Assembly (NCBI RefSeq): GCF_000011205.1
Contig: NC_003106.2
Span: 1,502,001-1,566,000, forward strand
Length of the DNA stretch: 64,000 nt
Reading direction: 5' to 3'
Source: Sulfurisphaera tokodaii str. 7
Lineage (GTDB): Archaea; Thermoproteota; Thermoprotei_A; Sulfolobales; Sulfolobaceae
Shown here: positions 42,157 through 52,283 of the stretch, in pieces
Position numbering within the stretch: position 1 is the stretch's first letter
How the letters are laid out: each line of letters begins with the position of its first letter
Position numbers and translations under genes: made by a program
The notes under the pieces: generated by a model
Databases searched by the model: none
What the model was told of the DNA's origin: nothing
The model's input: only the letters and a program-made list of their open reading frames with translations

Positions 42157-42674
42157 TGAATTTTAAGAAACGGAATCTCTTATATAGCTTCCTTTGATTC
42201 CAGCTTTAATAAACAAGGCGTGAGTTAGAGAGGATTTTAGTCATTACATTCGGTTATTAGACGAAATATGTCCAATTTCCTTTTCTTACGTGAGAGGCAC
42301 CACATGCCATGCATCTCACAGACCTAAGCTTGCAAAGGAGTAAAAGATCAGCTTTAACTTAAGATGCTAAATATTCGAAATTTAGTTAAATCAATAAATA
42401 TATTTTTTTATCGATAAATATTGTTTCCCTTCGCACTTACTATGAAAAAGACTATATACTGCTAAAATCAGTTATTTAATCTTACGCTGACGAAATAAAT
42501 TGAATTCATTAAGGACATATGAACGACATATGTTAATAAAAATAGTGCCGTAGTATTATGGGCAGTCATGATTTAGCTCATAATATTGAGTTCTAAATAG
42601 AAGATCTAGTAAACTTGCTTTTCTCCTTATAAATTAAGTTAAAGCTTTATATCTTAATATTTTAGTTACTAGGT
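42157..42674. other. Intergenic region, no gene seen
   Basis: About 520 bases, AT-rich apart from a patch near 42290-42330 (GTGAGAGGCACCACATGCCATGC). There is no open frame, no tRNA and no complete C/D pattern. The promoter of the following methyltransferase lies at its end (AAAGCTTTATATCTTAA at about 42641-42657). Confidence 0.45.
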
Positions 42675-43367
42675 GTGTCTGTTAAAGCTTCAGATGAAGA
42701 GTTAAGAGAAGTTTATAACCATATTCCTTCATCTTATGATAGAGCTAATCGATATATATCCTTTAACCAAGATATAAAATGGAGAGCAGATCTTGTAAAG
42801 ACTATCTTAAATTATTGCGAAAAACCCAAACTAGTTTTAGATGTAGCAGCAGGGAAAGGAGAGTTAACTTATGTATTTAAGAAGTTATATAGAGAGAAAT
42901 TCTTCCCTGTAATGACTGATTACGCCGAGAATATGCTGAAACTAGCTATAGTTGAAGATGATAGAGTTCTAGCTTCATTTGAAGCCTTACCGTTTAGAGA
43001 TAATGCCTTTGATGTTGTAATGAGTAGTTTTGCTTTACATGCATCAGATAATATAGAGAGTGTAATTAAAGAAATGAATAGGGTATCAAGAAAGATAATT
43101 GGATTTATAGCTATGGGAAAACCGGACAATAAAGTAAAAAGAATGTATCTAAGTTTTTACTTGAGATTCATAATGCCTTATATAACGATATTTGCTAAAG
43201 GCAAGCCAAGAGATTACAAATACATATATTATATTTACAAGAGGCTTAATACTAACTCATGGCATAAGCAGTTATTTTTCAGATTGTTAGATGTTAAGAT
43301 TTATGAGGAAAAAGCACTGAATCTATTTTACTTTGTAGTTTCTTATAAGAGAGATAATAAGGAATAA
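42675..43367 (+). CDS. UbiE/MenG-like class I methyltransferase
   Basis: A 230-residue SAM methyltransferase. The pre-core segment [20 protein letters not shown] (residues 17-36) is that of the UbiE/MenG quinone methyltransferases. Motif I is [16 protein letters not shown], and [20 protein letters not shown] carries the post-motif region. It may methylate a quinone precursor such as that of caldariellaquinone. The start is GTG (42675), within an AGGTGTG motif. Confidence 0.75.
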   Translation: MSVKASDEELREVYNHIPSSYDRANRYISFNQDIKWRADLVKTILNYCEKPKLVLDVAAGKGELTYVFKKLYREKFFPVMTDYAENMLKLAIVEDDRVLASFEALPFRDNAFDVVMSSFALHASDNIESVIKEMNRVSRKIIGFIAMGKPDNKVKRMYLSFYLRFIMPYITIFAKGKPRDYKYIYYIYKRLNTNSWHKQLFFRLLDVKIYEEKALNLFYFVVSYKRDNKE

Positions 43368-43472
43368 ATTTTCAATTTATACTATCTTTACAAATTTTCG
43401 TACTACGACTTTATAGAAAATTATTACTAAGATTAAAACCAAAATAAAATTATTTATTAGCTGTTCTAAATA

Positions 43473-44216
43473 GTGTTAGATATATGCTTATATATTTCGT
43501 TGTTTTCATGTTATGATGTGGATATTAATAAGATTATTCCTCTAATTACTCACTTACAAAATTTTGGATACATAGATAAAATTGATGATCCTGGTCTCCT
43601 TAACACATTAGTCTCTTTAAAGCTTGTCGAAGTTCGTGATAAAATTTACGTAAGTAAGAACCTTTATAAATACGAATTCTTAGTCCTAGAATCGAATATA
43701 AAGGTTCGAATTATGAGAGAATATTATAGTAGAAGTGAGAAATATACTTTTTTAATAACAAAAAATGGTATAAAAGAACTTAATTTCATTTATGATATAA
43801 CCCCAGTGACTAAATTTAGATTTATAAAACTTAGAAGAAAAAATGAGAAAAATATTGATGTCGAAATCGAGAAAGATAATGACCTAGTCCAGTTTAAACT
43901 AATCTTCACTCATCCTACTACTTTCGGCGAGATCATAGAATTTACTTACTATATTTACTCTAAAAAGTATACACATAATAACGTGGAATATTTTTATATA
44001 TTATCATCCACTTTCTCTTCCTCTCTTCATATTACTACCTCTTCTAGGATAAAATCTGTTAGAGGGGTAAGATTAGTAAAAGGTCCTTTTTCATATCATT
44101 TTAAACCACTCGATATAGAAAACTACTCTATAGAGAAAAAAAGTGAAAATGAAATACTTTTTAACATAAAAAATGTGAATTATGGAATTTATGGAGTTGT
44201 GTTGGAATATGGATAG
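43473..44216 (+). CDS. Hypothetical protein, winged-helix-like plus beta domain (family member 1)
   Basis: A 247-residue protein starting at GTG. The N-terminal 60 residues look like a winged-helix unit (NKIIPLITHLQNFGYIDKID, then LVSLKLVEVRDKIYVSKNL). The remaining 180 residues are beta-rich, with HPTTFGEIIEFTYYIYSKKY and a C-terminal GIYGVVLEY strand. The beta part parallels the next gene and the gene at 45590. The following gene begins at an ATG overlapping this stop by eight bases. Confidence 0.6.
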   Translation: MLDICLYISLFSCYDVDINKIIPLITHLQNFGYIDKIDDPGLLNTLVSLKLVEVRDKIYVSKNLYKYEFLVLESNIKVRIMREYYSRSEKYTFLITKNGIKELNFIYDITPVTKFRFIKLRRKNEKNIDVEIEKDNDLVQFKLIFTHPTTFGEIIEFTYYIYSKKYTHNNVEYFYILSSTFSSSLHITTSSRIKSVRGVRLVKGPFSYHFKPLDIENYSIEKKSENEILFNIKNVNYGIYGVVLEYG

Positions 44217-44874
44217 AAAAGAACTACTTAAATTAATAAACCACTTTAAAAACGTTGAGGATGGAATAGAAAAATTAAGACCTGAACTACAAGGAAGTAA
44301 ATATTACTATGTATACGTAGAGAGAAAAATTAATATTGATAAGGATGGTAATGCGAGAATAGTTAGCGTTAGGGAGTTTTTACCAATCTTCAGTGGTATT
44401 TCAGAAGATTATATTTCCCTTAAGTACAAGGATGTAAAAGGAATATCATATAGTAAACTCAACTATATAAGAAGAGAGAATTTATTATCTAGAGAAAAGT
44501 TAAATTCTGAGGCTGAAATTCAGCAAGATAAAAATCAATTATTAATTAGGATGAAATTTTTACCACCACTAAGAGTAGGAGATAAAGTAAGAATAAAATA
44601 TACTGTGAGAATTAAGGGTTTTGTCTCAGAGGGAGAAAACATAAATACTGTACAAGTCGCATCTTTCACTTATTACCTTAAACTTCTTATATACCTTCCT
44701 AAGAGACCTAAGAGAGCTGAAGTATACAAAGTAACGTTCGGGGATAATGATATTATCAGTAAAATTCCCCTAGGAAGAGACGAAGATTATAATTTTGTTG
44801 TCAATGATACAATGATAAAATTTGAAATTTACCGTATAGCATTTTCAGCTTATTCAGTTATTTGGGAGATTTAG
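44209..44874 (+). CDS. Hypothetical beta-rich protein (family member 2)
   Basis: A 221-residue protein from the ATG at 44209; an upstream ATG at 44182 is possible but adds residues read out of frame through the previous gene's end. It has no winged helix. It is mostly beta strands, with MKFLPPLRVGDKVRIKYTVR, positionally similar to KPRETFTYEYEFYLKYFPP of the gene at 45590, and the ending FSAYSVIWEI. It is translationally coupled to member 1 and probably forms a complex with it. Function unknown. Confidence 0.6.
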   Translation: MDRKELLKLINHFKNVEDGIEKLRPELQGSKYYYVYVERKINIDKDGNARIVSVREFLPIFSGISEDYISLKYKDVKGISYSKLNYIRRENLLSREKLNSEAEIQQDKNQLLIRMKFLPPLRVGDKVRIKYTVRIKGFVSEGENINTVQVASFTYYLKLLIYLPKRPKRAEVYKVTFGDNDIISKIPLGRDEDYNFVVNDTMIKFEIYRIAFSAYSVIWEI

Positions 44875-45589
44875 CTCCCTTACAAAAATAATTCAATTCA
44901 TTAATCAATCTGAATATTTAGAGTATGGCGGTTACAGCAAATTTTCTATCCAACTAAGAATGTCAAAAGGCCTAATTTTCATTTTATGGATTTTAATACA
45001 GTTTATTTAAATATAGGGTAATATAAGTAAAAAGTAGAAATGCAAACATTAAGTTACAAATTTATTAGGTTCCTTTTTAAATAACGTTGAGGAATTGGTC
45101 AACCTATTAGTAATAAATAACCTTATTAAATTCTTGTAATAGCATAGAATGTAAATTTATCCACTTTCTAGAGTAATATTAAGAAGAATAAGATTCCATC
45201 AGAAATACTGCTCAATTCTAATAATATTGTCTGATTTAACAATTGTTCTTTCTAAATTTTATTAATATGAAGAATGTTCTTTGTTAAGTATATTATTAAC
45301 TTTTCTGTATATTTCATGGATTTTATAAGTAAAAGTAAAATTTTAGCTTAATAATTAATCTATTAATAAATTTATTTATTATCTCTAATCAAATCTATAT
45401 TCTTAGTATCTTTGTTAAATTACTCTTATTTTAAAAATCATCTATAAAAATATTAACGAGAGACTGATTTATATAAATAAGTATCAATGCTAAAGACGGT
45501 GGATACTCTCGTTATAATATGACTAGGTAACGATAAGAAAAATCTTAATAACCGAAAAATTAAAATTAGACTATTAAAAATTAATATAT
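44875..45589. other. Long AT-rich intergenic region
   Basis: About 715 bases of very AT-rich sequence with no open frame above 30 codons that looks coding, no RNA gene and no strong repeat. TTAAAAATTAATATAT just before 45590 is TATA-like. Confidence 0.5.
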
Positions 45590-46348
45590 ATGGAGTATTC
45601 AAAGGTTGATCCAGAGCTGATAAAGGTTATTGAGGCGATTAGTAAATTAACTTATCGTAATGGTTCTCTATGCGTGACTTTTTCTGATATAAGAAGGGAA
45701 TTAAATCTTCATCCGCAAGCTATTACAAATTTGTTGAAGAGGGGGAGGACTATTGGTCTAATAACTGAATGTAGTGAGTTGGGTATAGGGGAGAGCGGTT
45801 ATACGGTATTACTGAATTATGTAATTTCCTTAGGATTTGATATTGTGAGTGAGATATTTGATATTAGTGATAATTTTGTTATAATGAAGCATAGAGTCAA
45901 AAATAAATTGTATAATAACGCTTTAGTACCTTTTCGTGGTGTTATAGTTAAGGTTTTTGGTGATCTAGTTTTAGATAAACCCTTGATATACAGGGGCAAG
46001 GGTTATTACGAGATAAATTTAGTCAAAAGTATTGATAAATACCACGTGTTTCACTTAGATAGTGATGTTGAAATTAAGCCTAGAGAGACTTTTACTTATG
46101 AGTATGAGTTTTATTTAAAGTACTTTCCTCCAGTTGATTACTTTATTGTTGAACCATTTAATCCCGTTACTACATTTAACGCTAAAACTTATTTAACCAG
46201 AAGTGGGAAACGGATAATAAAGTCTGTTAAGGTAGAATACCCGCCAAATGTGATAGTAAGAGAAGAGGAAGGGAAAACATATCATGAGATAACGATTATG
46301 AAATTATCAACCAGATCAGTAAAATTCTGGTTCCACTTCGCTGAATGA
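45590..46348 (+). CDS. Hypothetical winged-helix plus beta-domain protein (family member 3)
   Basis: A 252-residue protein. The first 70 residues form a winged-helix-like unit with a helix-turn-helix (VTFSDIRRELNLHPQAITNL) and a short wing. The rest is beta-rich with FTYEYEFYLKYFPPVDYFIV and ends STRSVKFWFHF. The architecture matches the gene at 43473, suggesting paralogs of a lineage-specific transcriptional or signalling family. It stands alone after a 700-base gap. Confidence 0.6.
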   Translation: MEYSKVDPELIKVIEAISKLTYRNGSLCVTFSDIRRELNLHPQAITNLLKRGRTIGLITECSELGIGESGYTVLLNYVISLGFDIVSEIFDISDNFVIMKHRVKNKLYNNALVPFRGVIVKVFGDLVLDKPLIYRGKGYYEINLVKSIDKYHVFHLDSDVEIKPRETFTYEYEFYLKYFPPVDYFIVEPFNPVTTFNAKTYLTRSGKRIIKSVKVEYPPNVIVREEEGKTYHEITIMKLSTRSVKFWFHFAE

Positions 46349-46913
46349 GTTTTTCAGAGAGATCTGTTGAGTAAGAAGATATAAGAGAGTCAATTATAAT
46401 TATAGCAAATAGTCTAATCAGTTTTTCCTTCAAATTCAGTAACACCAGTTATGTCAAAAGTCCTGATTTGATAACTATCTATACTTCACTGCATTTTTAT
46501 GAATTAAGACTCCTTTTTAACTGCTCTTAGTGTAACTTAAAAATATGCAGTTTATACTTAGTTATAGTTTAAAAGGAAACAATGACTTTAAAATTAAACA
46601 GGGACTAAGAGAATTTCATTGTCCTTTAGAGTCTCAGAAAGTCTATATAGTATATAACGGATCTTTCACGCCTCCTTTGCGAATTGTAATATTCTCTTAA
46701 AATTAGAATAATTGTATGAAGAAATAATTAATAACATGTTATTATCTCCATTAAGTCTATGGTATAAAATCCTTAGTTTCTTCAATCGCCAATATATAAT
46801 CAATTATTTAATCTCGAAATGATAAAATAAAACTAATTTCGCAAAAGAGCCATAAATCTCTATATATAATTATGTAGTAATCTTACTGAAATTAATACAT
46901 ATATATAAAATTA
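46349..46913. other. Intergenic region with inverted-repeat arm
   Basis: About 565 bases with no gene. It contains TCTTTCACGCCTCC (46662-46675), directly followed by the right arm of the 41.3 kb inverted repeat. A further ATATAATCAATTATTT (about 46793-46808) also occurs beside the left arm. Confidence 0.6.
46673..46748. repeat. Inverted repeat arm, right copy
   Basis: Reverse-complement partner of 41301-41378, about 80 percent identical with small gaps. Unlike the left copy, it is fused to the GGAGGCGTGAAAGA-type motif. Confidence 0.65.
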
Positions 46914-47918
46914 CTAACTAAGTTTCTTCATGACCGCATATACTATTATACTTATTATTACACTTATCTCAGTACCCTCTCCAACGAGGGGTAGTATTGG
47001 ATTTATCGAGAATAAAAAGTTAAGTACAGTAACAGGCAGCAATTCTGGTAATACTTCTATAGCTACTGTTTCAGAATGTAGGCCTTGAGAAGAAGTATAA
47101 AGAAGGAACGTGATATTTTCCTCAGAGTAATTTTGTAACTTAAGGCTAGGTGAGTGTAATATTACAAGAGGTATTTTTAGTAGAAAATGATGATAATTAA
47201 CGCTTAGAGTTACCGGAACCATTGAGTTAGGGGGCACTGCCCCTAAATTATTACTAAATTGTCTGGAAATAAATGGGGCATTCTGAACAGAGTTCCACAT
47301 TAAGTCCGTAAATATGACATGAGGAGAAAAGAGGATCATGAATGCTGCAAATGATAGGATTAGAAATGTTATAGCTAGAATTTTAGGATCTACTGTTTTT
47401 CTTCTATTTCTTCTTCTAGCTGGTAAGTTCAGCTGCTTTCTATCGACTATTTCACTGATACCATATATGGCAAAAAGTACTATAAAGGCTGTAATATAAC
47501 CTGTAGTACCTCTTATCAGAGTTATGAGATTACCAACATAAGGAATAACTATGGGTTGTCCGAATATTTCTGGTACAAATCCCTTAATCCATGAAGGTTT
47601 TACGATCCAAGGATCAGGAGTAGGATTGTTTATCCCCTTAGTTATATACCCGTTTTTAGTTACATTAATAACCTCATGAACTACGTAAAAGTTTAAGAAA
47701 GGTGGTTTATATGCAACTATCTCATGAGGATAAGGCTTCCCCATAAGGGGAAGAATGAAAACCAAATCCCCGGGTTTCAGTAATGGGTACATTGAGTTTG
47801 TGGCCTCAATATTCCAACCATATGGTAAGTGAAATATAAATTGTGAAACTACAGAAAACAATACACTAAGAAGAAAAATTGAGGTAAAAAATATTCCCAT
47901 TTTTTTAATCACAGCCAC
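46914..47918 (-). CDS. Archaeal signal peptidase I, long form
   Basis: A 334-residue membrane protease. The catalytic Ser is in ATNSMYPLLKPGDLVFI (about residue 42), the His in FYVVHEVINVTKNGYITKG, and the Asp region is NPTPDPWIV, the Ser-His-Asp set of archaeal type S26B enzymes. It has extra C-terminal membrane helices and a beta-rich outer section, unlike the short housekeeping enzyme. It follows the exported beta-protein gene in the same direction, suggesting a dedicated processing enzyme. A GTG start at 47918 or 47912 follows GGTGAG. Confidence 0.88.
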   Translation of the reverse strand: MAVIKKMGIFFTSIFLLSVLFSVVSQFIFHLPYGWNIEATNSMYPLLKPGDLVFILPLMGKPYPHEIVAYKPPFLNFYVVHEVINVTKNGYITKGINNPTPDPWIVKPSWIKGFVPEIFGQPIVIPYVGNLITLIRGTTGYITAFIVLFAIYGISEIVDRKQLNLPARRRNRRKTVDPKILAITFLILSFAAFMILFSPHVIFTDLMWNSVQNAPFISRQFSNNLGAVPPNSMVPVTLSVNYHHFLLKIPLVILHSPSLKLQNYSEENITFLLYTSSQGLHSETVAIEVLPELLPVTVLNFLFSINPILPLVGEGTEISVIISIIVYAVMKKLS

Positions 47919-48052
47919 TCACCGTATGTATCAAGATTTTCTTCGAGATTTATTTTATGAGTGATTAATACATAGAAGAAAATAAAAAATAAATACCTTG
48001 AAATATATTGTACTGCTTGGAGTATATCTCATATTTCTTTTCTTTACATCGA

Positions 48053-48571
48053 TTAGGAAGAAGGTGGTACTGCTGTAGCCTCAACCACTATACTGAAGCT
48101 CACTGATCCTTGTGTGCCTCCAGTAAGCAATTCTAAGCTGATTGGCATCTCGGCTCCAGGAGCTAATGTAAATGAATATGTAGATACTCCACCACTAGGT
48201 GTGAATATATATAAGCTATTTCCTGATATAGTGGGACTAGGTATTGTTACTGTTACTGATACGGTAACATTTAGGTTGTTCTTTACGTCAAATAAATACT
48301 TTAATGTCTCATTAGCATTTGTAGCTACATTACCAAAGTTTATTACTAGGTCACCTTGTGAATTATAGGTTACGAATGGGCTACCAGTCGAACTATAACC
48401 GATGGCCGTATCATTTGCTATTAAGGCTATATTTGCACTAGCGTCACCAACTACGGTTGCATCTACGTCTCTTGGTTGTGTTGTATAGTAGAATGTCATT
48501 GATGCTACGAACGATATTAATAGTATACCCAATACTGTGCCTATTATTAGGGCTTTTGTTGTGTTTTGCAT
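48053..48571 (-). CDS. Exported beta-rich protein, candidate TasA/thread-like filament subunit
   Basis: A 172-residue protein with an N-terminal signal helix (residues 7-28, ALIIGTVLGILLISFVASMT) and a beta-sandwich-like mature part. VINFGNVATNANETLKYLFD followed by NNLNVTVSVTVTIPSP is the pattern of DUF1102/camelysin/TasA-like proteins, which use donor-strand exchange to form fibres. Sequons NDT, NET and NVT suggest glycosylation. The next gene is a signal peptidase I, as for SipW-TasA in bacteria. The Sulfolobus thread subunit is likewise a class I signal-peptide protein. Filament formation is inferred. Confidence 0.6.
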   Translation of the reverse strand: MQNTTKALIIGTVLGILLISFVASMTFYYTTQPRDVDATVVGDASANIALIANDTAIGYSSTGSPFVTYNSQGDLVINFGNVATNANETLKYLFDVKNNLNVTVSVTVTIPSPTISGNSLYIFTPSGGVSTYSFTLAPGAEMPISLELLTGGTQGSVSFSIVVEATAVPPSS

Positions 48572-48764
48572 GGCATTTCTAAATTCTTATATGAAATAGG
48601 GATTTTTAAATATTTCTCTTAATTAAGCTATTTTTAAAATGAAATTAAAAACAATTACATAGTCAATTTACTTGAATTTATGTTTAAAAGAGTGCACATT
48701 TCACATATAATTTACGTGAATTGTAGAGTTAGATTAAAGTATCTATATAAAGTATATTATTAGT

Positions 48765-49076
48765 ATGAAAGTGTATTATGTAATCGCGTTAGGAATCCTT
48801 TTAGCTTTAACATTTTATATAATATATTCTCTTAATTTTTCATTAAGTGAAAGAGCTTTAGTAAGTGCTAGCGTAAGTAATTTCATTGTAAATATTAATG
48901 GAAATAACATTACCGTAACAAATATCTATAATTTTCCTATAACCGTCTGCTACGGGAATCAGATTATTAAACCAGTTCTATATCCTGGTAAATCGGTGAC
49001 TTTTAATTATCAACCAGCCGATAATTATGTTATTTTAAAGGCTAATGGTTTTGAGGAGATAATTAAGGTGAATTAA
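48765..49076 (+). CDS. Small membrane-anchored beta-domain protein
   Basis: A 103-residue protein with an N-terminal membrane helix (residues 4-24) and an exported beta-rich domain of about 75 residues (VNINGNNITVTNIYNFPITV, then LYPGKSVTFNYQPADNYVIL). It ends one base before the DUF5305-like gene and forms an operon with it, divergent from the exported-protein and signal-peptidase pair. It could be a minor or anchoring component. Confidence 0.6.
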   Translation: MKVYYVIALGILLALTFYIIYSLNFSLSERALVSASVSNFIVNINGNNITVTNIYNFPITVCYGNQIIKPVLYPGKSVTFNYQPADNYVILKANGFEEIIKVN

Positions 49077-49077
49077 A

Positions 49078-50379
49078 GTGGACAAAATTAAGCTTAATAG
49101 AAATTTAAGGATAGGAATTGTTTTTCTTTTAGTGCTTTTCACCGCACTAGCGGCTTATTTTAACTATAGTAGTACTATTCCTCACACTGTTTTAGCCGGC
49201 TATACACTTAAAAGCGAGATGAGTATTGTAACTCAAGGTTTACTATATACTTACCCCATAGGCGAGAATAAGCTTTTAGGTTATACTAATGTTTCTAGAC
49301 CTGTTACTTACTTAGGTCTTTATACTTACGCTTATGTGAAGAGTTCCATCTTATATGATAATGCTACTGTTGTTTATAATCAGACTTACTATTTTTTGAA
49401 ATTAACGAAGATCCTCTTTCTGAAATTTAATGCGTCTAATATTAGTTACAATATATACATATCGACGCCATATTATAACGTGTCAGTTATTCAAGGTTTA
49501 GCAAATAACGGAGTAATTCCAGTAAATGTAACAGGAATTTGTAGCCTATACAATAAGCTAGAAAATGAGACCGGCGTATATGTGCAACCTACGATTAATG
49601 TAGTGGTTAACAACTCAGCAATTGTTGCTATGAATGTAAATGGATATGTTATTTCAGTTCACCTTGTAAGGAACACTATCACACACATCATAAAAATACC
49701 AGTTTATGGTAAATTAGTTAGCTTAGACGAGTATCCTATATCTCAACTTATTACCCTTTATTTATATCCAACTTTCTATCCTAAACCGCTATCAGTAAAT
49801 TATTCTTTATTAATACAAATTGACAATTTTAATTTCACTTTAGAGCAAAATAGCTATAGCAGTCCTATTGCATTAAATATTACAAAATTATATTCTATTG
49901 CATCAAATTTCACGTCAATTTATGACTTAACTCCCACTACACCTATAATCTATCTGAATTTTACTGCTAAATATAGTAACTTTACCTTTAAACCTTATAT
50001 TGAAATTATAGATAATAATGGTATGATTCAAGTTCTAGAGTATAATAATTCAATAACTTATCCCGTTTATGAGACAACTGACAGCGATTTTAATTACTTT
50101 AACTTAATTTACGTTATATTGCCATTAACAGCGCTAGTATACTTGTTATTATTTACCCAAGGAATATCTCCTTCTCCTCTAGATATTATTATGAAGAAAT
50201 ATAAGAAAGTGATAATAATGGTTAATGATCCACCTCCATCTGAAAAGAAAATGATGAGAGTTAATAATTTTAGTGAATTACTTAAATTATCACAGATTTT
50301 AGCCAAACCTATAATAGCAAATGGAAATAAATTGTGGATACATGATGAAAATTTAGTCTATATGTATGAATTTTCATAA
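49078..50379 (+). CDS. DUF5305-like membrane protein
   Basis: A 433-residue protein with an N-terminal helix (about 12-30), a large glycosylation-rich external part (more than 15 NxS/T sequons), a second helix (YVILPLTALVYLLLFTQ, about 345-361) and a short cytoplasmic tail, MRVNNFSELLKLSQILAKPI then LWIHDENLVYMYEF. This topology and tail match DUF5305, which in haloarchaea accompanies signal peptidase I and DUF1102-like genes. It starts at GTG after a GGTG motif. It probably assists export or assembly of the neighbouring surface protein. Confidence 0.7.
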   Translation: MDKIKLNRNLRIGIVFLLVLFTALAAYFNYSSTIPHTVLAGYTLKSEMSIVTQGLLYTYPIGENKLLGYTNVSRPVTYLGLYTYAYVKSSILYDNATVVYNQTYYFLKLTKILFLKFNASNISYNIYISTPYYNVSVIQGLANNGVIPVNVTGICSLYNKLENETGVYVQPTINVVVNNSAIVAMNVNGYVISVHLVRNTITHIIKIPVYGKLVSLDEYPISQLITLYLYPTFYPKPLSVNYSLLIQIDNFNFTLEQNSYSSPIALNITKLYSIASNFTSIYDLTPTTPIIYLNFTAKYSNFTFKPYIEIIDNNGMIQVLEYNNSITYPVYETTDSDFNYFNLIYVILPLTALVYLLLFTQGISPSPLDIIMKKYKKVIIMVNDPPPSEKKMMRVNNFSELLKLSQILAKPIIANGNKLWIHDENLVYMYEFS

Positions 50380-51670
50380 GAGAAAAATCTTTTTTATTAT
50401 GATGTTTGCGAACTTATAGTTTACTTATAAGAATATACTCTAAAGATAAATAGTTTAGGTAAAATTTCTCTCAATGCTAGATAAACTGAATATATTATGA
50501 AGAACATATGCAAGGTAAGTATTTTCATACTATTATTATTAAAACTTATTTAGATAATATATTACTAATTTATCAGATCATAAATACTAGCGGAGTCGCA
50601 ACATGTAATTACCAAATAGTTAAGTTTACAAATGCAAAACGTATAATAGTAGTTTATAAATGTTCTTGGTAATATTTCATAATTATTTTTATTAACATTG
50701 TTGTTTTATCACTTTGGATAAATAGAAGATATATTATATTCCTTTCTATTAATATTATTAATGTTATAAAATAAATTTAAATCCTATATGATCTAAACAT
50801 GTCTATATCTTATGCATGTTAAATGCTAAGTAATGTAGTTCAGAGTTAGTAAGAGAGCTATGAACAAGCTTTTGTTGAAATTGTGATTCTTTTTTATATG
50901 TTAACATTAATTATATACTAAAATCTAAAAATATCTTCGGCTCACTTTAAAAAGTTATACCATTATATATAGAATATTTATAAAGATAACATAGCTTATC
51001 TCTTATATGCTTAAATTAAGTCTATCAGAAAATCATGGTATGTGCACAAAATATTTCAATTAAAGAAGATATCCATGAAAAGATAGAATTGTAATCTATA
51101 TCTATTAAACTTATAAAAGGTGAATAATATTTGATTTAAATATTTTTATTCTATATTATTTTGCTTTATAGGTATTATATGGAATTTTTCTACGCTCAAT
51201 ATTGTATATCGAATAGAAATATTCTAGATAATTAATTCTAAGGAAAATTGTATTTAGAGAATATGTTATTCTATTATAATTTATAAAAACTAAATTAAAA
51301 GAGTGCTTCTTTTAGTAATTGCCTTAATGAGCATTATATTCCCTCGGAGCTGAAAATGTCATCAATTATATTCCCTTAGTAATGCTAAAACTCCTAATTT
51401 TGTGCTTATTTTATTCATGCTAGTTTGTATAAGAGCATGCTATAATCTTTCAAGTTGAAAAGAAAAATAGATTAATTTTTTATCTATACCATATTCTATT
51501 TTAAATAGTTGAAAATTTATCTGTAGTGCTGTTCTATATAAGTATTTCTACGAATTTAAAGGATTGTAAATAATACTTCTGTTTAATTTCTATTCCAAAA
51601 AAGCAGAATAAATATTAAATTACATAATTTAAGGGGAAAGGGTTATAAAAGTAAGAGAATAATACTCTTC
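50380..51670. other. Long AT-rich gap with at most gene remnants
   Basis: Nearly 1.3 kb without a convincing gene. A 19-codon frame at 51035-51094 reads VCAQNISIKEDIHEKIEL and resembles the start of a VapB-type antitoxin cut short by a stop. A pair of ATTATATTCCCT repeats lies at 51333-51382. No RNA gene is seen. Confidence 0.45.
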
Positions 51671-52033
51671 ATGCGAATTAGCTTTAACAAAAGAAAAAGG
51701 ACAGAGTATCAGATTATGTTCCAAATTTTAGATGCTCTTTCGAGAGGTCCTTTACCAAAGACTAAATTGATGTACAAGGCTGACCTAACTTATGTTGTTA
51801 CAGAAAAATATCTTCCATACCTCCAGAATATAGGTGCTATAAAAAAGGATAAAGAGTTATACTATATAACACAAAGAGGTCAAGAGATACGCAATTTATT
51901 AGAAACATATATAAGAAAGGCAGAAGAAATAAAGAAAGTTTTGGAAGAGCTGAGACGTACAATTGAAATGAAGAATAATGATGAAGGTGTTAGGACTAAG
52001 AGAGAAAGTAAAGTGATAAAAAGTGATAGATGA
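51671..52033 (+). CDS. Winged-helix transcriptional regulator (HTH_45 type), copy 1
   Basis: A 120-residue regulator of the archaeal HTH_45 group: KRKRTEYQIMFQILDALSRG, then PKTKLMYKADLTYVVTEKYL as the recognition region, a wing LYYITQRGQEI, and a C-terminal coiled helix that would dimerise. It is paralogous to 56279-56593. The last 11 bases overlap the next small gene. It probably regulates itself and the membrane protein gene downstream. Confidence 0.82.
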   Translation: MRISFNKRKRTEYQIMFQILDALSRGPLPKTKLMYKADLTYVVTEKYLPYLQNIGAIKKDKELYYITQRGQEIRNLLETYIRKAEEIKKVLEELRRTIEMKNNDEGVRTKRESKVIKSDR

Positions 52034-52283
52034 AACTGAGATTGAAGAATTTGAAGATATACTTAAACTCTTTAAATTTGAGAAAAAAGTAGGAATACCG
52101 TTGAAGATTATTGAAGATGAAAGAAAGTTTTTTAATTTTATTCTACCTAAAGATAGATTATTTTGTATAATTAAACCAGAAGATTACGAAATTGAAGAAA
52201 TAGTAAAAGAGATTAGAAAAGATACTCCTTTTTTTATATTTAATTCAGAAAAATTAAAAGACAAAATTATATTACTATGGTAG
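52023..52283 (+). CDS. Small acidic hypothetical protein
   Basis: An 86-residue protein starting at GTG inside the end of the regulator gene, so translationally coupled. It is mixed alpha/beta (FNFILPKDRLFCIIKPEDYE, IRKDTPFFIFNSEKLKDKII) with no recognised domain. The second regulator module lacks this gene. Confidence 0.5.
   Translation: MIDETEIEEFEDILKLFKFEKKVGIPLKIIEDERKFFNFILPKDRLFCIIKPEDYEIEEIVKEIRKDTPFFIFNSEKLKDKIILLW

Noticed and set aside
50380-51670. Possible hidden gene in the 1.3-kb gap
   Set aside because: All frames are broken by frequent stops; only a 19-codon antitoxin-like remnant is visible.
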